Source: Lineus longissimus
Taxonomy: Eukaryota; Nemertea; Pilidiophora; Heteronemertea; Lineidae
DNA length: 64,000 bases
Assembly: GCF_910592395.1 (NCBI RefSeq)
Contig: NC_088315.1
Coordinates: forward strand, 15,919,808-15,983,807
Reading direction: 5' to 3'
Shown here: positions 11,453-19,655 of the stretch, in pieces
Layout of the letters: every line of letters starts with the position of its first letter
Position numbering within the stretch: position 1 is the first letter of the stretch
The notes under the pieces: model-generated
Told to the model about the DNA's origin: nothing
Databases searched by the model: none
What the model saw: only the letters and a program-made list of their open reading frames with translations
Translations under genes and position numbers: made by a program

Positions 11453-11931
11453 TCGTTTATAATACTTCTGAAACAGAACGCCTTAATTAGATAAAATTCA
11501 ACTCTACCCAACTTGGTTTTTACTTGTCTAACAAGAAGAGAAATACAAAGCTTACCATGTCCCCGACCCCCAAATACCTTATTATTGCAGTTTTCCTTTT
11601 TGGATCACTGCAGGGGAGTCTATACAACACCGCAGTGTCCGTCGTCGTCCGTCGTATCCTGTTTCAAAAACAGTGGCACCTTTCTTAACCGCTAGGGCTA
11701 TGAACCTGAAACTCTGTACACATGACCCCCCCCCCTCCCCCAGGTCAGGTGACCTCTGACAATGAATTTCGGTCCCATCTTAACGATATACCTTTGGAAT
11801 TCCTTCCATATAGCACCATCATATGCATCACGATATACTTTTTCTTCAGTATCGAAATCAACATGCTTCTTCAATTCATCACAAAGATCTGGAATTTCAT
11901 TACTCATTTCTTCTGCAGTCGCCATTTCAGT
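11453..11931 (-). pseudogene. tnp2-like (EnSpm/CACTA-related) transposase fragment within an inverted repeat
   Basis: From an ATG at 11929-11931 the - strand reads MATAEEMSNEIPDLCDELKK and continues through DFDTEEKVYRDAYDGAIWKEFQ. It then runs into the noncoding repeat that contains GTTTTTGAAACAGGATACGA. The piece is the same as the one at 13131-13595 on the + strand. The homologous relics further right carry NLGLM-N-NWYQP and VIMNLPRW motifs, which point to the tnp2-like transposase family. Only the part before those motifs is present here. The YDGAIWKEF segment is the usual lead-in to the catalytic region of that family. This is assignment by motif order, not by a database search. Confidence 0.5.
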
Positions 11932-12159
11932 AAATGCGCCTCCTACGAAAGCTACTGCGCATGTCACGGTCATTCGTATTTCGTGTTTCGTGATTTATGC
12001 GAAACTTGAAATTTTGCGAAGAACGAAATACGAACATGGACTCGATTTTCGTGCTCGGTTTTCGTAGTTCGTAATGGTGCGAAACCTGCCTAATATAAGT
12101 GACAACACAAGGAAGTCATGGAAGAATCAGATGAGGAGCTTGACAATTTTCAAATTCAA

Positions 12160-12330
12160 CCTATAATTGATACTGGCATGAGGAAATCAAGATACAGGAA
12201 ATCAAGATACAAAGATACAAAGTTGTGACTCTCTTTTATTCTATGTAGTTTACTTACAATTGATACTGGCATGAGGAAATCAAGATACGAAGTTGTGAAC
12301 ACTTTTTTATTCTATGTAGCCAGGGGCTAT
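12160..12330 (+). repeat. Two-copy tandem repeat, period about 90 bp
   Basis: ATTGATACTGGCATGAGGAA followed by ATCAAGATAC and TTTTATTCTATGTAG occurs at about 12167 and again at about 12257. The first copy has an extra duplication of GGAAATCAAGATACA. Confidence 0.6.
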
Positions 12331-12429
12331 TGTGCTCACGGTGTATATATTTGGTGGTTAGGAATTCGTCCTGGTTAAGAAATATTCTACATGTATAGCA
12401 ATAGGTCAAACCAAAGTCGGTTCGACATG

Positions 12430-13300
12430 TGATGTATCGTTGCTTGGAGTAACTACCATTCAAATATCATCAAAAACAAGTCACTAATAAGCGAGATATT
12501 GCACTTTTTACCTTTTTTAGTTTTGTCATCCTGGTGGCCAAGGCGAGAATCAGATCAGATCAAAATTCTGTGTCCAATGTAACATGACGGAGTCATGTGT
12601 ACCAAATTTCAAGTTCAGAGCTTTATCGTTAAGAAACGTGCCATAGTTACACTCAAACCGCCAATTTACGCCATTTGACCTCTGTGACCTTCAAAATTAG
12701 ATCAAATCAAAAACCAGTATGATATGTGATGTATCCTTACTAAGAGAACTTACTAGGAGAACTTAACACAAACATTTCATCTAAAACGAGGCACTCATAA
12801 GAGCGATATCATACTTTTTAGGTTTACACTTTTGGCCCCCTGATGGCCAAGTCAAGAATCAGATCGGACCGAAATTCATTGTCAAAGGTCACCTGACCTA
12901 GGGGGGGGGGGGTCCTGTGTACAAAGTTTCAGGTTCATAGCCCGAGGCTTAGGAAACATGCTACTGTTTTTGAAACAGGATACGACGGACGACGACGGAC
13001 GCTGCGGTGTTGCATAGACTCCCCTACGGTGAGCAAAAAGGAACAGTCTGCAATAATAAGGTATTTGGGGTTCAAGGACAAGGTAAGCTTTGTTTGAAAA
13101 GTCTTAAAAAGTATATTGAGCGTATTCTTCGACGTAATGAAATTCAAGATCTTTGTGATGAATTGAAGAAGCATGTTGATTTCGATACTGAAGAAAAAGT
13201 ATATCGTGATGCATATGATGGTGCTATATGGAAGGAATTCCAAAAGTATATCGTTAAGATGGGACCGAAATTCATTGTCAGAGGTCACCTGACCTGGGGG
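12430..13300 (+). repeat. Copies of a 310 bp-type satellite-like repeat
   Basis: Recurring phrases are a conserved core reading TCATCTAAAACGAGGCACT or a close variant, CATACTTTTTA, GGCCAAG(T/G)C(A/G)AGAATCAGATC, a FRAME-free GACCTCTGTGACCTTCA segment and ACAAAGTTTCAGGTTCATAG. They repeat at a spacing near 310 bp through the block. The same units occur on the opposite strand at 25.9-26.7 kb. The repeat abuts and partly overlaps the tnp2-like relics, so it may be the noncoding body of that element family. Confidence 0.55.
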
Positions 13301-13871
13301 AGGGGGGGGGGGGGTCATGTGTACAGAGTTTCAGGTTCATAGCCCTAGCGGTTAAGAAAGGTGCCACTGTTTTTGAAACAGGATACGACGGACGACGACG
13401 GACACTGCGGTGTTGTATAGACTCCCCTGCAGTGAGCCAAAAAGGAAAACTGCAATAATAAGGTATTTGGGGGTCGGGGACAAGGTAAGCTTTGTATTTC
13501 TCTTCTTGTTAGACAAGTAAAAACCAAGTTGGGTAGAGTTGAATTTTATCTAATTAAGGCGTTCTGTTTCAGAAGTATTATAAACGATATTGAGCGTATT
13601 CTTCGACGAAATGAAATTTCAGATCTTTGTGATGAATTGAAGAGGCATGTTGATTTTGATACTGAAGAAAATGTATATCACGGCATATGATGGTGCTATA
13701 TGGAAGGAGTTCCAAACGTATAATCGTCAACCTTTCTTGGCCAATAGCAGAAACTTGGGCCTGATATCAAGATGAACATTAACTGGTACCAGCCGATTGA
13801 CAACTGGTCAGACTGCTGTTGTTGGAGCGATACATTTTGTAATAATAATTTGCCTAGATGGAAAATGTAGT
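13126..13871 (+). pseudogene. tnp2-like transposase relic, two tandem pieces
   Basis: The first piece (13126-13270) reads EIQDLCDELKKHVDFD and YRDAYDGAIWKEFQ in one frame. The second (13598-13871) repeats the same DNA with a frame break and goes further. It shows FLGQ or FLAN followed by NSRNLGL-type codons, then MNINWYQPIDNWSD, and ends with codons for NLPRW in a shifted frame. These match the tnp2-type order of YDG-W, then LGLM-N-W-QPF, then VIMNLPR. The DNA between the two pieces is the noncoding repeat with GTTTTTGAAACAGGATACGA. Several frameshifts make it inactive. Confidence 0.55.
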
Positions 13872-14054
13872 TGTATAATTTAAGTTGATTTCAAAATACA
13901 TTCTTAAATTTCTCAAAATGCATTTGATTGATATTGTTAGCAAAATATGACAGGACCAAAATGCCATTTGCTTTGCCCTTTATCCACGCTACAGCCACCC
14001 ATACAGACCTGGCAAGTGAGTATTGTTTCCTGAGGCTGAGGAGGTTAAAAAGAG

Positions 14055-15182
14055 TTATTGATTTACCTTGGCACCTCTCTGACCACAGAACATGAGGAAA
14101 ACTTCCCGGCGAAATTGTGTTCCACTTATACAGTACAGGAGAAAATTGATTGCATTATTAAGATAAAGAAATAGGTTTGTTATAGTATAACTAAGAAGAT
14201 GTTGTGCAAACTGTTTTGATTTCTTGTCTAAAATATTTACATTTCCATCAAACAGGTGATGTATACAGACGGGCAGCGTCAGTAAAACGAACATAACGCT
14301 TACTGTGGTCAACATGCGCGTCATGCTCGTCAACTGGTCCGAATGACTATCTGTTATCCCTACTGGACTCTGGAGATGTTTGCGCTGTCTCGCTCCATGG
14401 GTGACATGGTTTAGAATCGAACAGTTACAGCATGCTATGATAGTGAAAGGTAGTCCAGAATAGAGTAAGAAGTCGATCCAGAACCAAATATTCTTCCAGA
14501 ATCTGAAGTACGCATCAGATATAGGAGCGCAATTCCTCTCCTTTCCGACAAGTTGTGCATAGAAAAGAATGTGTGAATTCAGAGCGCAAAGAAAAACAAC
14601 TGATATAGATAAAACAAGATAAGTGTATTTTCTTGTGCATATGATCTTGGCCCTCAAGGGATAGGAAACTGATATCCATCTCTCCGCTGTTAACATTGTG
14701 AGGGTCCAAGTAGCTAAATCCTTGAATAGGTATGTTAAGAACACATGTAATGGACAAGATACCATTGTTAGGCTTCGGACATCTAACTCAAACATTTTTA
14801 GTACCCACTGACGGAGAAGTCCAGTCAACAGCATGGCAGTATCAGCAAGAGCAAGACTAGTAAGTAGTATTCTGGTTGAACAATTCCCAAATTTTCTATG
14901 AAATAGGACAAGAATAGTCAAAACATTCAAGGCTGTTCCTGCTAGGATCAAAATGGGAGAGATGCATTTCCAAAGAATCACATGAAGTCTCCATTCCCAA
15001 AACTGATTCATGTACTCATTGAACAATTGGGATGTATTCTCTGTTGCTAGCGTGACAATTGGGTCCGTGATAAGACCAAGTAGTTCATGGGCTGATTCGG
15101 TGAATAAGTGTTCATCATGCACAGTAGTAACTGCTGTGAGGGTAGTCACTCTGAGGGACATTTCAAAACTCTGAATAATCAC
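14055..15182 (-). CDS. Rhodopsin-family (class A) G protein-coupled receptor, copy A
   Basis: This single-exon frame of 375 codons has seven predicted membrane helices: about 68-94, 103-126, 143-167, 186-208, 230-257, 288-311 and 327-351. Class A marks are present. Asn86 is in TM1 (GTALN), LALAD is in TM2, and Cys143 at the top of TM3 can pair with Cys218 in loop 2. ERW at 167-169 stands in place of DRY, GLPF is in TM5, LTLP is in TM6, and NNAINFLLYCISG stands in place of NPxxY. The last form, with a basic FRRE start of helix 8, resembles invertebrate peptide receptors of the FMRFamide/GPR139 type. The ligand is unknown. The N-terminus has an N-glycosylation site at Asn49. The start may be Met1 or Met8. 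It should couple to G proteins at the plasma membrane. Compared with copy B (28213-29337) it is about 90% identical. Confidence 0.88.
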   Translation of the reverse strand: MIIQSFEMSLRVTTLTAVTTVHDEHLFTESAHELLGLITDPIVTLATENTSQLFNEYMNQFWEWRLHVILWKCISPILILAGTALNVLTILVLFHRKFGNCSTRILLTSLALADTAMLLTGLLRQWVLKMFELDVRSLTMVSCPLHVFLTYLFKDLATWTLTMLTAERWISVSYPLRAKIICTRKYTYLVLSISVVFLCALNSHILFYAQLVGKERNCAPISDAYFRFWKNIWFWIDFLLYSGLPFTIIACCNCSILNHVTHGARQRKHLQSPVGITDSHSDQLTSMTRMLTTVSVMFVLLTLPVCIHHLFDGNVNILDKKSKQFAQHLLSYTITNLFLYLNNAINFLLYCISGTQFRREVFLMFCGQRGAKVNQ

Positions 15183-15825
15183 AGATGGCCCGACTTTGAT
15201 CCAAGGTGGGTAAAAGAAAGAAGAAATGCTCTAATTCCATACGGAGTTAAAACAACGAAGTCTGTCAGAAGAAATCATGTAAAGAATCATCAAAGTGTTC
15301 GACTGCAAGTTAGCCACTCACTGCAACCAAACATGCAAAGTCTACGAGACACATCATCCAGTTGCAGTGAACAGCACATATGCTGGACTCATTAGGTTTC
15401 ATCCGATGTAGTAAACCTTGGTGGCTTGGGCAAACCTATTGCCATGAAAACCACATATATCATAGACGAGGGGAGCTTGTCAGATTTACTTATATCAGCA
15501 TCTGTACACACAAAGCTCATTTCTGCAGTAGAACTGATCCAAATCATTAGTTGGCAATTATCATATGCAGGCTCCCTCAGGCCAATGACGATTGAATTAT
15601 TTTCCTCAAAATCTGCTCTTGTACATCATTAAGTGGTTGTTATGCCCAATTAAGAACACCAAGAGGCCTAAGGCCCTGGCGCTCAACTGAAGCATACAGC
15701 TCATAACTTTAACTTAAAATTTGTATTCACTACTATGATGCATAAAATTGTAAAACCATTTGCTTTAAATTATTTCCTGATAAAAAGTAATTAAAAGAAG
15801 TGCATACAAAAAGTTTGCTGTACAA

Positions 15826-15969
15826 GTTAATGCCTCGGATACAGGAATAGGTGGCGCCCTCATGTATGATCATTCACGTAAATTGTTTCCTTTGCCATAC
15901 ACCAGTAAAATCTTTCCACGTGAGTGGACGTACATTTTCCTAGAGTGTGAAGGTCTAGCGATCATTTAG
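15826..15969 (+). pseudogene. Decayed RNase H fragment of a retroelement
   Basis: The frame reads ASDTGIGGALMYD, then RKLFPLPYTSKIF, REWTY and LECEGLAII before a TAG. That is the order of the first half of a retroelement RNase H domain: catalytic Asp in ASDTGIGG, then SRKL-like, then an E...ECLAI helix with the second acid. Nothing of RT or integrase lies on either side. The same piece is present in duplication copy B, so it was there before the duplication. Confidence 0.55.
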
Positions 15970-15981
15970 GGTAACAAGAAG

Positions 15982-16070
15982 TGGATCACATATTCTCCAA
16001 GATCATCAGAATGCCGGGGGGTAATTGAAAAGATGCAGAGGCTGGAACTGTGATTGTAAGTATGTAGGCA
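15982..16070 (+). pseudogene. Truncated copy of a host-like exon
   Basis: The stretch TGGATCACATATTCTCCAAG through the donor GTAAGTATGTAGGC matches the second half of the exon at 17227-17355, with base changes that break the frame. A third copy lies at about 30160-30245. It shows that exon material was carried with the segmental duplication. Confidence 0.5.
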
Positions 16071-16977
16071 AACACCATAACTGGAAAAGTGGAATCATGC
16101 TCGTTAGCCCAGACGCATCTTTAGTTTTATCCACGTTTGGTTACTTTGGCAGATCAAGTTGCAATGTGAGACATGATCTTCGTATGCAGCCCGAGCTGAA
16201 TGCAGTTCTGGATATAAACATGGAACGACAGATGATGATAGTAAGTGTAGTGCTGGAATGGAGGATGTATTCAGCACCTTTCTTGGGAAGGTCTTGAAAA
16301 TAGAAAGGATATCAAATACCTATCATTTGGGTCAAGCCCAATATTTTTAATGGCATGAGAGTCCGCTTTGAGGATATGTTTACGGTATGTAGGCAGCTTG
16401 ATACAGCAGAGGTGAGAAATGTCTCCCCAGTGACATTGCTATCCGTGCATCTAGTATTTTTGCTACCCTGTTTAAACACTATTATGGGGACACTGACCTT
16501 ATCGGTGTCGAATTAGCCGCAATAGTTGACAATGTGATTGCTGATTGCTTCTTTCTTTCTTCTTTCCAAGGAAATAACAACATTGAAGAAAATTATGTCT
16601 AAAATCTTCAAAGTCATGAAGTCAGCTATAATGGTGAGGTTCAATAACTATTTTGAGAGTTTTTAATATTTTAATTGAAGAAACTGAGGGAATTTGGAGA
16701 TCAGGGTCATCAATGAGCAAGTTATGAGATCATTACATACGTAGAAAACGGCCAGAGTGATAACGGACAATGATATGTATGGACATATATTCATTTACAC
16801 ACACTGCTGTGGCGAAACCTGTCGGTGTCGTGCAACACAAACCAGTGTGACTTTTATATAGAGTATACTTTTTTATTTAACATGTGCATGTGTCTATTTG
16901 CAGGACCCATACGACTGCAGGCTTAAAAAATATAAGTCCAATACGATTAACTTTTCACCATTGCTTTTTCTGTGCAG

Positions 16978-17355
16978 GATAAAATTACGCTCTTGCTGAA
17001 CCAACATGGAATGGATGCGAGTGATCCACACCTCATCCAAGCCTGCTACAGCCGTAAGAAACATCGTTTCACTCAATACAGGAGTGACCTCAAGAGGCAG
17101 GTAATTCCTTTAAAATTTGTAGCGCATTTGTATTGGTCTTTCCGGTAAACAGTTTTACTGTCAATGTTAGACGTGTTATGTGTTATTTGTATAAAACAAA
17201 CCCATAGCGATAATTCTATTCTACAGCTCAATGGAAATCCGAAAGGTGTCCTCCCGTTGGCGATGCCCATTGGTCAATTTATGGATCACATATTCTCCAA
17301 GATCATCAGAACACTGTGGGAAATTGAAAAGATGCAGAGGCAGGCACTGATGATT
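16978..17355 (+). CDS. Two in-phase exons of an unrecognised gene
   Basis: Exon 16978-17100 (41 codons) lies between TTTTTCTGTGCAG and GTAATT. Exon 17227-17355 (43 codons) lies between TTCTACAG and GTAAGT. Both have phase 0 at each border, so they join in frame. The protein piece contains LLLNQHGMDASDPHLIQACY, a basic SRKKHRF patch, and then NPKGVLPLAMPIGQF and HIFSKIIRTLWEIEKMQRQ. Possible neighbours are a 64 nt segment at about 16570-16633 with similar splice sites, and a downstream acidic-basic segment at 17939. I do not recognise the family. Either a small host gene or a transposon accessory gene would fit. Confidence 0.4.
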
Positions 17356-17938
17356 GTAAGTATGTAGGCAAACACCATAACAGAAGGCCTGGCCACATCA
17401 ACACTTTTATTCGAGGCAGCTTATTTCATTTCTGTCAAGAACAGGGAAATAAGCTGGAAATCTATTCGGTTTACTGTCAAATTAACTCCCTACATTTCAG
17501 TATCTTTGAACACAACCTATTTGTGATAACTCTGCAAGTGTGAAAACATTGCCTGTAAATGTGTATGCATATGAGCAGCCAACAGGCTATTTGAAAAGTA
17601 TTTTACCACGACATGTAGCTTTCTGGTGGCTGAACATTGACACGGACAATATGGATGATCTCCTCCAAGGTGGCGAGTCCTGTGTGGAGGTGGAAAAGTC
17701 CACTTAATCCCAAAGTTTTGACATGGGCGGGGGCGCAGATAGTGCAAGGTGAAACATTTTGAAACTATTGGGAAGTTCCTGTACACTGCTGCATGGCGAA
17801 TGTGGCAAAGTCATTTAAACAAATGTAGACAAATATCTCTTTCACGATGAAGACAATCAGGTATCGACCTGGCCCCTTTGAATCCATTCAACAATCCTGC
17901 AAAATGGCAAGATATTGCTTAGAATATTAACACTTCCT

Positions 17939-18075
17939 TGAAAATATGTCAGCCTAATACAACACCTGTTAATAGCAGATCTATGCATGAAAGGTTTGAA
18001 AAGCTACTTAAATCGTTCAAATCGAAGCAAATGGCGTCACTTAGAAGGCGAGTTCAAATGCGGGTAATCTGTTAT
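17939..18075 (+). pseudogene. Fragment resembling a Myb/SANT-like adaptor protein
   Basis: After an AT-rich stretch the frame reads NSRSMHERFEKLLKSFKSKQ, followed by MASLRRR and a possible donor (CGG|GTAATC). The pattern S-VR(H)-RF--LL---K-K is that of the last helix of Myb/SANT-like proteins carried by Harbinger-type elements. The later part of such a protein is missing, because the Gypsy element inserts 140 bp downstream. It may belong with the exons at 16978-17355. Confidence 0.35.
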
Positions 18076-18215
18076 TTTTATCAGAAGGCCTTGCCGCAGC
18101 AATTATTTTCTTTCTATAACGAGGCAGCCTATTTCATCACTGGCCAGAACAGGGGAAAAATCCACTTCATCAACAATGGTTCCTGCTATCCCCAAGAGGT
18201 CAGCAGTTGCCACTG

Positions 18216-18407
18216 TGTTGCGTGATGCTATTATACAGTTATCAATATTTGTTTCTGTCTTCGGTTGAAGTGTGAGACACCCGGTCGTTCTGGAATTAGT
18301 GTTGTTGTTGTCGTTGTAACAGCATGGTTGCTCAGCAAGAATAAATTAGTAGTCTTCCTCCGATATAAGTCTCCGTTCTATTGCTACTGGCCCTGCCCAA
18401 CGAAACA
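18216..18407 (+). repeat. 5' LTR of the Gypsy element
   Basis: It is 192 bp, begins TG and ends CA, and contains an AATAAA at about 18340 that could act in RNA 3' end formation. Read against the right LTR it has a single substitution. Confidence 0.92.
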
Positions 18408-18425
18408 TGGTGGCATGCGGTGGAA
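18408..18425 (+). other. Candidate primer-binding site
   Basis: TGGTGGCATGCGGTGGAA follows directly after the CA end of the LTR. The TGG start is what pairs with the CCA end of a tRNA. The tRNA itself was not identified. Confidence 0.5.
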
Positions 18426-18599
18426 GCTCACGTACTTTTCTACCGTCTAAGTGAACTCTTAACGAACAGAACTCTACAGACTTTGAGTAATCTGCAGTCT
18501 GGGAAAACCCGCTGTGGCTGATTCATTACTATACTGTGCACTGAAGTGTGTACATTGTACATTTCCCTGTGTTGGTGCCTACCAACTATACTTTTCGTC

Positions 18600-19655
18600 A
18601 TGGATGACCCTGTTCCTGCTGCGGCAGCCGTAGGGCCCGTTCAACGAGCCATCCCTGGGGTAAAACCTCCACAAGCCCCTGACCTAGGTGCAACGGGAAT
18701 GCCATGCATGGCAGAGAATTGGAAGCTGTTCAAACAGAAATGGACTAACTATGTAATACTGTCAAAACTTGCGGAACAGGACAGGGCCTACCAAGTTGCT
18801 CTACTCCTTAACACTTTAGGAGATGAAGGCCTGAAAATCTATAACGGTTTTCAGTTTGCAACGCCTAAGGACGAGAGGACGAATCAGGAAATCTTGGAGA
18901 AGTTCGACACTAACGCGATAGGCGAAGTAAATGAGACCTATGAACGGTTTATCTTTAATAAGCGTGAACAGCGGCAGGGAGAGAGCTTTTAGGCGTTTCT
19001 CTCGGCAATCAGGACACTAATAAAAACTTGTAATTACCATGCTGATAGCCTGGACTCTATTTTACGCGACCGTGTGGTATTAGGCATCCGCGACCAAGAC
19101 ACGCAAAAACTCCTGTTGCGTGAGTCCAGACTAACTTTAGAAAAATGCATAAATATCTGCAAAGCCACTGAAAATGCCACAGTTCAGGGCAAAGCACTGC
19201 GAAATGAAAGCGATTCATCTGTGAAAGGTGTGAAAGGCACCCGCAGGCCTAAAACTTTTCCGGACTCTAAGTCTAAGGCTAATGATAAAGCTAGTGGGCG
19301 GTCGCAACCACATGGTGACCGCAAGGACTCGCATTACAAGAAAAAGTCTAGTGGCAGCAGTGCAAGCGTAGAAACTAAAGAGTGCAAGTACTGTGGGAGA
19401 ACACACTTAATGCTGAAAGAAAAGTGTCCAGCCTGGGGCAAAACCTGCGAAAACTGCGCGGGTAGGAACCATTTTGCAGCGAAATGCAAAAAGCCAAAAG
19501 TGAAACGAGTTACTCAGGACGCCGGATCCTCATCTGATGACGACTTCTTTCTACAAGGTGTCACGTCGAAACGGAAGGAAAAACGTACGCTTACGGCGAA
19601 AATGGCAGTAAACGGCTGTCATTACACTTTCAACTCGATACGGGTGCAGAGGTGA
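18600..19655 (+). pseudogene. gag: gag of the Gypsy element, interrupted by one TAG
   Basis: The likely start is the ATG at 18600. The frame holds a matrix/capsid-like region (NWKLFKQKWTNYVI, YQVALLLNTLGDEGLKIY, YERFIFNKREQRQGESF) and is then cut by a TAG at 18990-18992. It continues in the same frame with AFLSAIRTLIK and RDRVVLGIRD for another 220 codons. Near the end are two CCHC-like knuckles (CKYCGRTHLMLKEKCPAWGK and CENCAGRNHFAAKC) that bind RNA in the particle. The position of the stop, in the middle of a helix-rich capsid region, fits a point mutation better than a programmed stop. The frame ends at a TGA just past the start of the protease, in a different frame from pol. Confidence 0.8.

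Larger units (their letters stand above)
6253..12093. mobile_element. Candidate PIF/Harbinger-type transposon, 5.8 kb, with 48 bp terminal inverted repeats
   Basis: The left end 6253-6300 begins TTAGTGAGGTTTCGCACC. The right end 12046-12093, read on the other strand, begins TTAGGCAGGTTTCGCACC. The two 48 bp arms match at about 42 positions. Both are flanked by TA (6251-6252 and 12094-12095). Alternatively the TTA/TAA at the very ends is a mutated 3 bp target duplication of the Harbinger type. Inside lie the two expected genes, a Myb/SANT-like gene on + and a DDE nuclease relic on -. A 947 bp element, a short MITE and a tnp2-like repeat are nested within. That the ends belong to the genes is inference. 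The ends could instead be two independent inverted copies of one repeat. Confidence 0.5.
11453..13595. repeat. Large inverted repeat, arms of about 460 bp
   Basis: The left arm 11453-11909 and the right arm 13131-13595 are near-identical in opposite orientation. Shared landmarks include CCCCGACCCCCAAATACC, the GACGACGGAC cluster and the GATCTTTGTGATGAATTGAA segment. The spacer, about 1.2 kb, holds a 310 bp-type satellite and the right end of the Harbinger-type element. Single-stranded DNA here could fold into a long hairpin. Confidence 0.65.
13866..16165. repeat. Segmental duplication, copy A
   Basis: This block matches 28024-30349 in the same orientation. It covers the 3' flank of the receptor gene, the receptor, its upstream region, an RNase H relic and a truncated copy of a host-like exon. 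The match continues leftwards into the tnp2-like relics of both copies. The end near 16165 is where the sequences part after a shared GGCAGATCAA(G/C)TTGCAATG. Confidence 0.8.

Noticed and set aside
11722-12067. 95- and 101-codon + strand frames near 11.7-12.1 kb
   Set aside because: They are antisense to the tnp2-like fragment and run into the inverted end of the Harbinger-type element.
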